A DNA stretch of 64,000 nt. It comes from Oribacterium sp. KHPX15. GTDB lineage: Bacteria; Bacillota; Clostridia; Lachnospirales; Lachnospiraceae. The stretch's first letter is position 1. Every line of letters begins with the position of its first letter. A model generated the notes under the pieces. It was not told where the DNA came from, did no database searches, and worked only from the letters and a program-made list of their open reading frames with translations. Position numbers and translations under genes: made by a program. Shown in pieces: positions 61,945 to 64,000 of this stretch. The stretch is from NCBI RefSeq assembly GCF_900107835.1, contig NZ_FNRG01000016.1, forward strand, positions 1 through 64,000, in the 5' to 3' direction.

Positions 61945-62856
61945 TTAAAATCGATGTCCACCACCGCCGCCGTGGTGGCCGCCGCCTCCGCCGCTGCTGT
62001 GATGACCGCCGCCTCCGCCGCCATAGTGATGACTTCCGCCGCCTCCGCTTGAGGAAGGTGGTATATATCTCTTGGTCTGTCTCAGGAACTGTTCCACACT
62101 GGCGCCAACTATAAAGCTGTTTACCGCATGTACCAGAACCTCTTCACTCTTTATTTCTCTCTTATAAGCCCTTCTTGAAAATGCGAGAAGACCGTAATTT
62201 ATAAGAAGTGCAAGAATGATGGCGAGGACGGCATTACTGGTGTACTTCATAGGCTGGGCAATGCGTCCGCCTTCAAGCACCTTCTGCATCTGTTCGAAAA
62301 CAAGGGATGCACATCCATAATAGTCAGCCTTAGTTGCCAATCTGTAGGCATTATCAGTAATTGTCTCTGCCCTGTCGTTACTTATGATTCCAAGAACCTC
62401 TCCATCGCTGTGGATGAAGATCTCTCTGTTTGCCATATCGATCATAAACATGGTTCCGCTGTCCCAGTCAAAAAGCTCCTGGTATCTGCTCTCAGTATAG
62501 TATCTGGTCGAATCCGAATGGGCTTCTTCATTGGTTACGAAGGCAACATTACCATATTCAGTAATGCCTTTCATTTTAACTACAAGGTCATTTTCCTCAT
62601 CATCAGTAATGAGGTCTGCAGCATCATCAATATAAACCACATAGTTAGTCTCCGGGTTCGTATATTTCACTTCCCCTGCAAAGCTCTCAGAGGTAAAAAT
62701 GAAGATCATCACCAGCATTCCTAATGCAGCTCTCATAAAGGATGAAAATCTGTTATTTCTTATTGCCGCTTCATTTGCCTTATATTGTTTGAGGATTTCT
62801 TTCATGGTAAGTCCGGTCAGCAGCATTCCCAGAAATCTGTTTTTCTTCTTAAGCAT
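61945..62856 (-). CDS. TPM-domain membrane protein with Gly/His-rich tail
   Basis: A 303-residue membrane protein. A hydrophobic segment (about 40-60, ending FTSESFAG) is followed by a TPM (Psb32/YgcG-type) domain on the outer face (65-200, YIDDAADLITDDEENDLVVK and SDSTRYYTESRYQELFDWDS, MIDMANREIFIHSDGEV). A second membrane helix (about 210-230) and a cytosolic part follow. The last 35 residues are almost only Gly, His and Ser (GGGGSHHYGGGGGGHHSSGG), a possible metal-binding tail. The start at 62854-62856 has AAGGAGG and overlaps the end of the upstream gene by 8 bases. Function unknown. Confidence 0.8.
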   Translation of the reverse strand: MLKKKNRFLGMLLTGLTMKEILKQYKANEAAIRNNRFSSFMRAALGMLVMIFIFTSESFAGEVKYTNPETNYVVYIDDAADLITDDEENDLVVKMKGITEYGNVAFVTNEEAHSDSTRYYTESRYQELFDWDSGTMFMIDMANREIFIHSDGEVLGIISNDRAETITDNAYRLATKADYYGCASLVFEQMQKVLEGGRIAQPMKYTSNAVLAIILALLINYGLLAFSRRAYKREIKSEEVLVHAVNSFIVGASVEQFLRQTKRYIPPSSSGGGGSHHYGGGGGGHHSSGGGGGHHGGGGGHRF

Positions 62857-64000
62857 GAATGTTACCTCCTTCCCTGTCAAAGTACTCCGGAATGGGATGA
62901 GTGGACAGGATATTGTACTTCTTAATGATTCCCGTAATGGTATAAACTATTCCGGCGAAAACCGTGGTAGCTGCCGCATAAAAGATAATGTCCTCAACGG
63001 GATTCCATACAAGTACCACAGCGGATATCACAAGTCCGGCTATAACGCCCGCCATCTCTGTGTAGCTGTACTTTTTAGCTGCCTTTTTGTCGCCCTTTGC
63101 TTTGGCCTTGGATGCCTTCTTGCTGTCCGTCATATAAATAAACAGGACAAATAATCCTACGATCAAAAGGATGCCCGCAACTATAAACCAATACTCTATC
63201 ACTACGAATAATACACCAAGAACCACCTCCAGTCCCCAGTACGCCATGACCAGATATCCAATTATACCTCCGCAGCCTGCCGGCTGATGTTCCTTCTTTC
63301 CACCTGTTTTGGTCTTGAACTCTTTGTAGGCATTGGATTCCACCTTTGCGCCGTCTTTAAAGACACCCTTGCATCTTGCGGCAACATAACCCTGGTCTTC
63401 CGTCGGGTCCTCCTGCTTCTCAATCTTATCTATCTCTTTCAGATACAGGATTCCTGTTATCAGTGCCATGATCAGTGCGAAAATCAGAACAGATCTCGGC
63501 ATGATAGTAAACTGCAGGTTAAGTAGGATAAAGATTGGTATGGCCATCAGGAAAGAAGCTATATAGAATGACTTGAAATCCACAGGGATATCTGCAGAAA
63601 GCTTTCCGGTGACACCATTCATGACAGAATAGCATACACGGTCTCCCTTCCTGTAGGTAAGAAACCATACGGGAAGCATCGCCTCTTTTTCTCCGTTGTA
63701 CTTAAGCTTAACCACTTCCTCGGCTTTAATGACGCCGGAGCCCAGATTGTCTCTGTCAAAACCTTTCTTTTTGCATTCCTTATCAATCTGTTCGAAGGTA
63801 TGCTGCAGAACATAAACCTCTGCATCATCCCTGTAAACATCTGACGGAACATCCGGAACATCCGCGTAGAATCCGCATAAAAATGATGGTGTAAACTCTA
63901 TCATGTCTTTTGCATCGTAAGGAGCTATAACCTCCGCAATGTGGTCATTAAAAGAGCTGGAAGCATCAAAAGCTATTCCGTCAAACTTACCATCAACTTT
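62849..64000 (-). CDS. Multi-pass membrane protein (5' end outside the window)
   Basis: The reading frame is open from base 64000 without a stop, through an internal Met at 63902-63904, to the stop at 62849-62851, so the gene begins upstream of the window; 383 residues are visible. The visible N-terminal part (KFDGIAFDASSSFNDH, YRDDAEVYVLQHTFEQ and MLPVWFLTYRKGDRV) is soluble. Six or seven hydrophobic segments follow in the last 250 residues, with a Lys/Ala-rich linker KASKAKAKGDKKAAKKY. I suspect a zinc-ribbon N terminus as in related clostridial proteins, but that part is not in the window. The TPM gene overlaps its end by 8 bases, so the two probably work together. Confidence 0.7.
   Translation of the reverse strand, partial: KVDGKFDGIAFDASSSFNDHIAEVIAPYDAKDMIEFTPSFLCGFYADVPDVPSDVYRDDAEVYVLQHTFEQIDKECKKKGFDRDNLGSGVIKAEEVVKLKYNGEKEAMLPVWFLTYRKGDRVCYSVMNGVTGKLSADIPVDFKSFYIASFLMAIPIFILLNLQFTIMPRSVLIFALIMALITGILYLKEIDKIEKQEDPTEDQGYVAARCKGVFKDGAKVESNAYKEFKTKTGGKKEHQPAGCGGIIGYLVMAYWGLEVVLGVLFVVIEYWFIVAGILLIVGLFVLFIYMTDSKKASKAKAKGDKKAAKKYSYTEMAGVIAGLVISAVVLVWNPVEDIIFYAAATTVFAGIVYTITGIIKKYNILSTHPIPEYFDREGGNIHA

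Noticed and set aside
61810-62052. Plus-strand Ala-rich frame over the end of the TPM gene
   Set aside because: It is a by-product of the repeated Gly/His codons on the other strand.

Overview
The window looks like chromosomal DNA of an anaerobic Firmicute, most likely a pectin-using Lachnospiraceae (Butyrivibrio, Pseudobutyrivibrio or Lachnospira type). This is inferred from gene content and style: HemZ-type coproporphyrinogen oxidase, class III fructose-bisphosphatase, CopA/CsoR, a FIST-GGDEF protein, an ABC-fed pectin locus, strong AGGAGG ribosome binding sites, several TTG starts and AT-rich gaps. No rRNA, tRNA or CRISPR array was seen.

Layout. 1-290: end of an insertion sequence with the 5' part of its transposase. 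0.3-6.1 kb: a giant PAS/GAF/GGDEF/EAL protein and a 62-residue orphan. 6.5-10.2 kb: a stand-alone NRPS-like enzyme (adenylation, carrier, condensation, plus a vestigial half adenylation domain). 10.3-24.2 kb: lipoprotein, FIST-GGDEF cyclase, housekeeping genes (HemZ, MBL hydrolase, Rel, CBS protein, GreA, Apt, Nudix, CNNM/CorC), a sugar isomerase-like protein and an AraC regulator. 24.4-32.3 kb: pectin locus, with GH28, solute-binding protein, two permeases and GH105 on the minus strand and a divergent CE8 pectinesterase. 32.6-38.6 kb: transaldolase-like aldolase, GntR regulator, Fbp, FtsH. 38.7-41.7 kb: copper module (CsoR, CopA with C-terminal CopZ-like domain) with a recognisable CsoR-type promoter. 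41.8-51.9 kb: pentose and L-ascorbate locus (Rpe, AraD/UlaF, DeoR, HAD, PTS IIB/IIC/IIA, UlaG lactonase; divergent UlaE and an unknown beta-propeller-like protein). 52-57.6 kb: two tandem membrane SpoIIE-type phosphatases with an RsbW-like ATPase, then a YfcE-like phosphodiesterase. 57.7-64 kb: ArgS, EF-P, an orphan CitC-like ligase, a TPM-domain protein with a Gly/His tail, and a membrane protein running off the window.

How the genes fit together. The pectin genes read as one import-and-digest pathway: GH28, CE8 and GH105 all lack signal peptides, so they probably act in the cytoplasm on imported oligogalacturonides. The ascorbate genes give uptake as the 6-phosphate, lactone opening and pentose-phosphate epimerisation, but the expected UlaD decarboxylase is not in the window. 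Copper efflux and its repressor share one transcript, and the CopA gene carries an internal ribosome binding site that could release a free chaperone.

The least explained signals are two families of structured intergenic elements. Family 1 is a 230-300 bp near-perfect palindrome found in two convergent gaps (18.7 and 32.3 kb) with a solitary arm at 12.9 kb; one copy supplies the last 11 codons and stop of the pectinesterase. Family 2 is a hairpin-array element at 57.6 and 61.7 kb that begins exactly one base after a stop codon in both places and shows compensatory base-pair changes.
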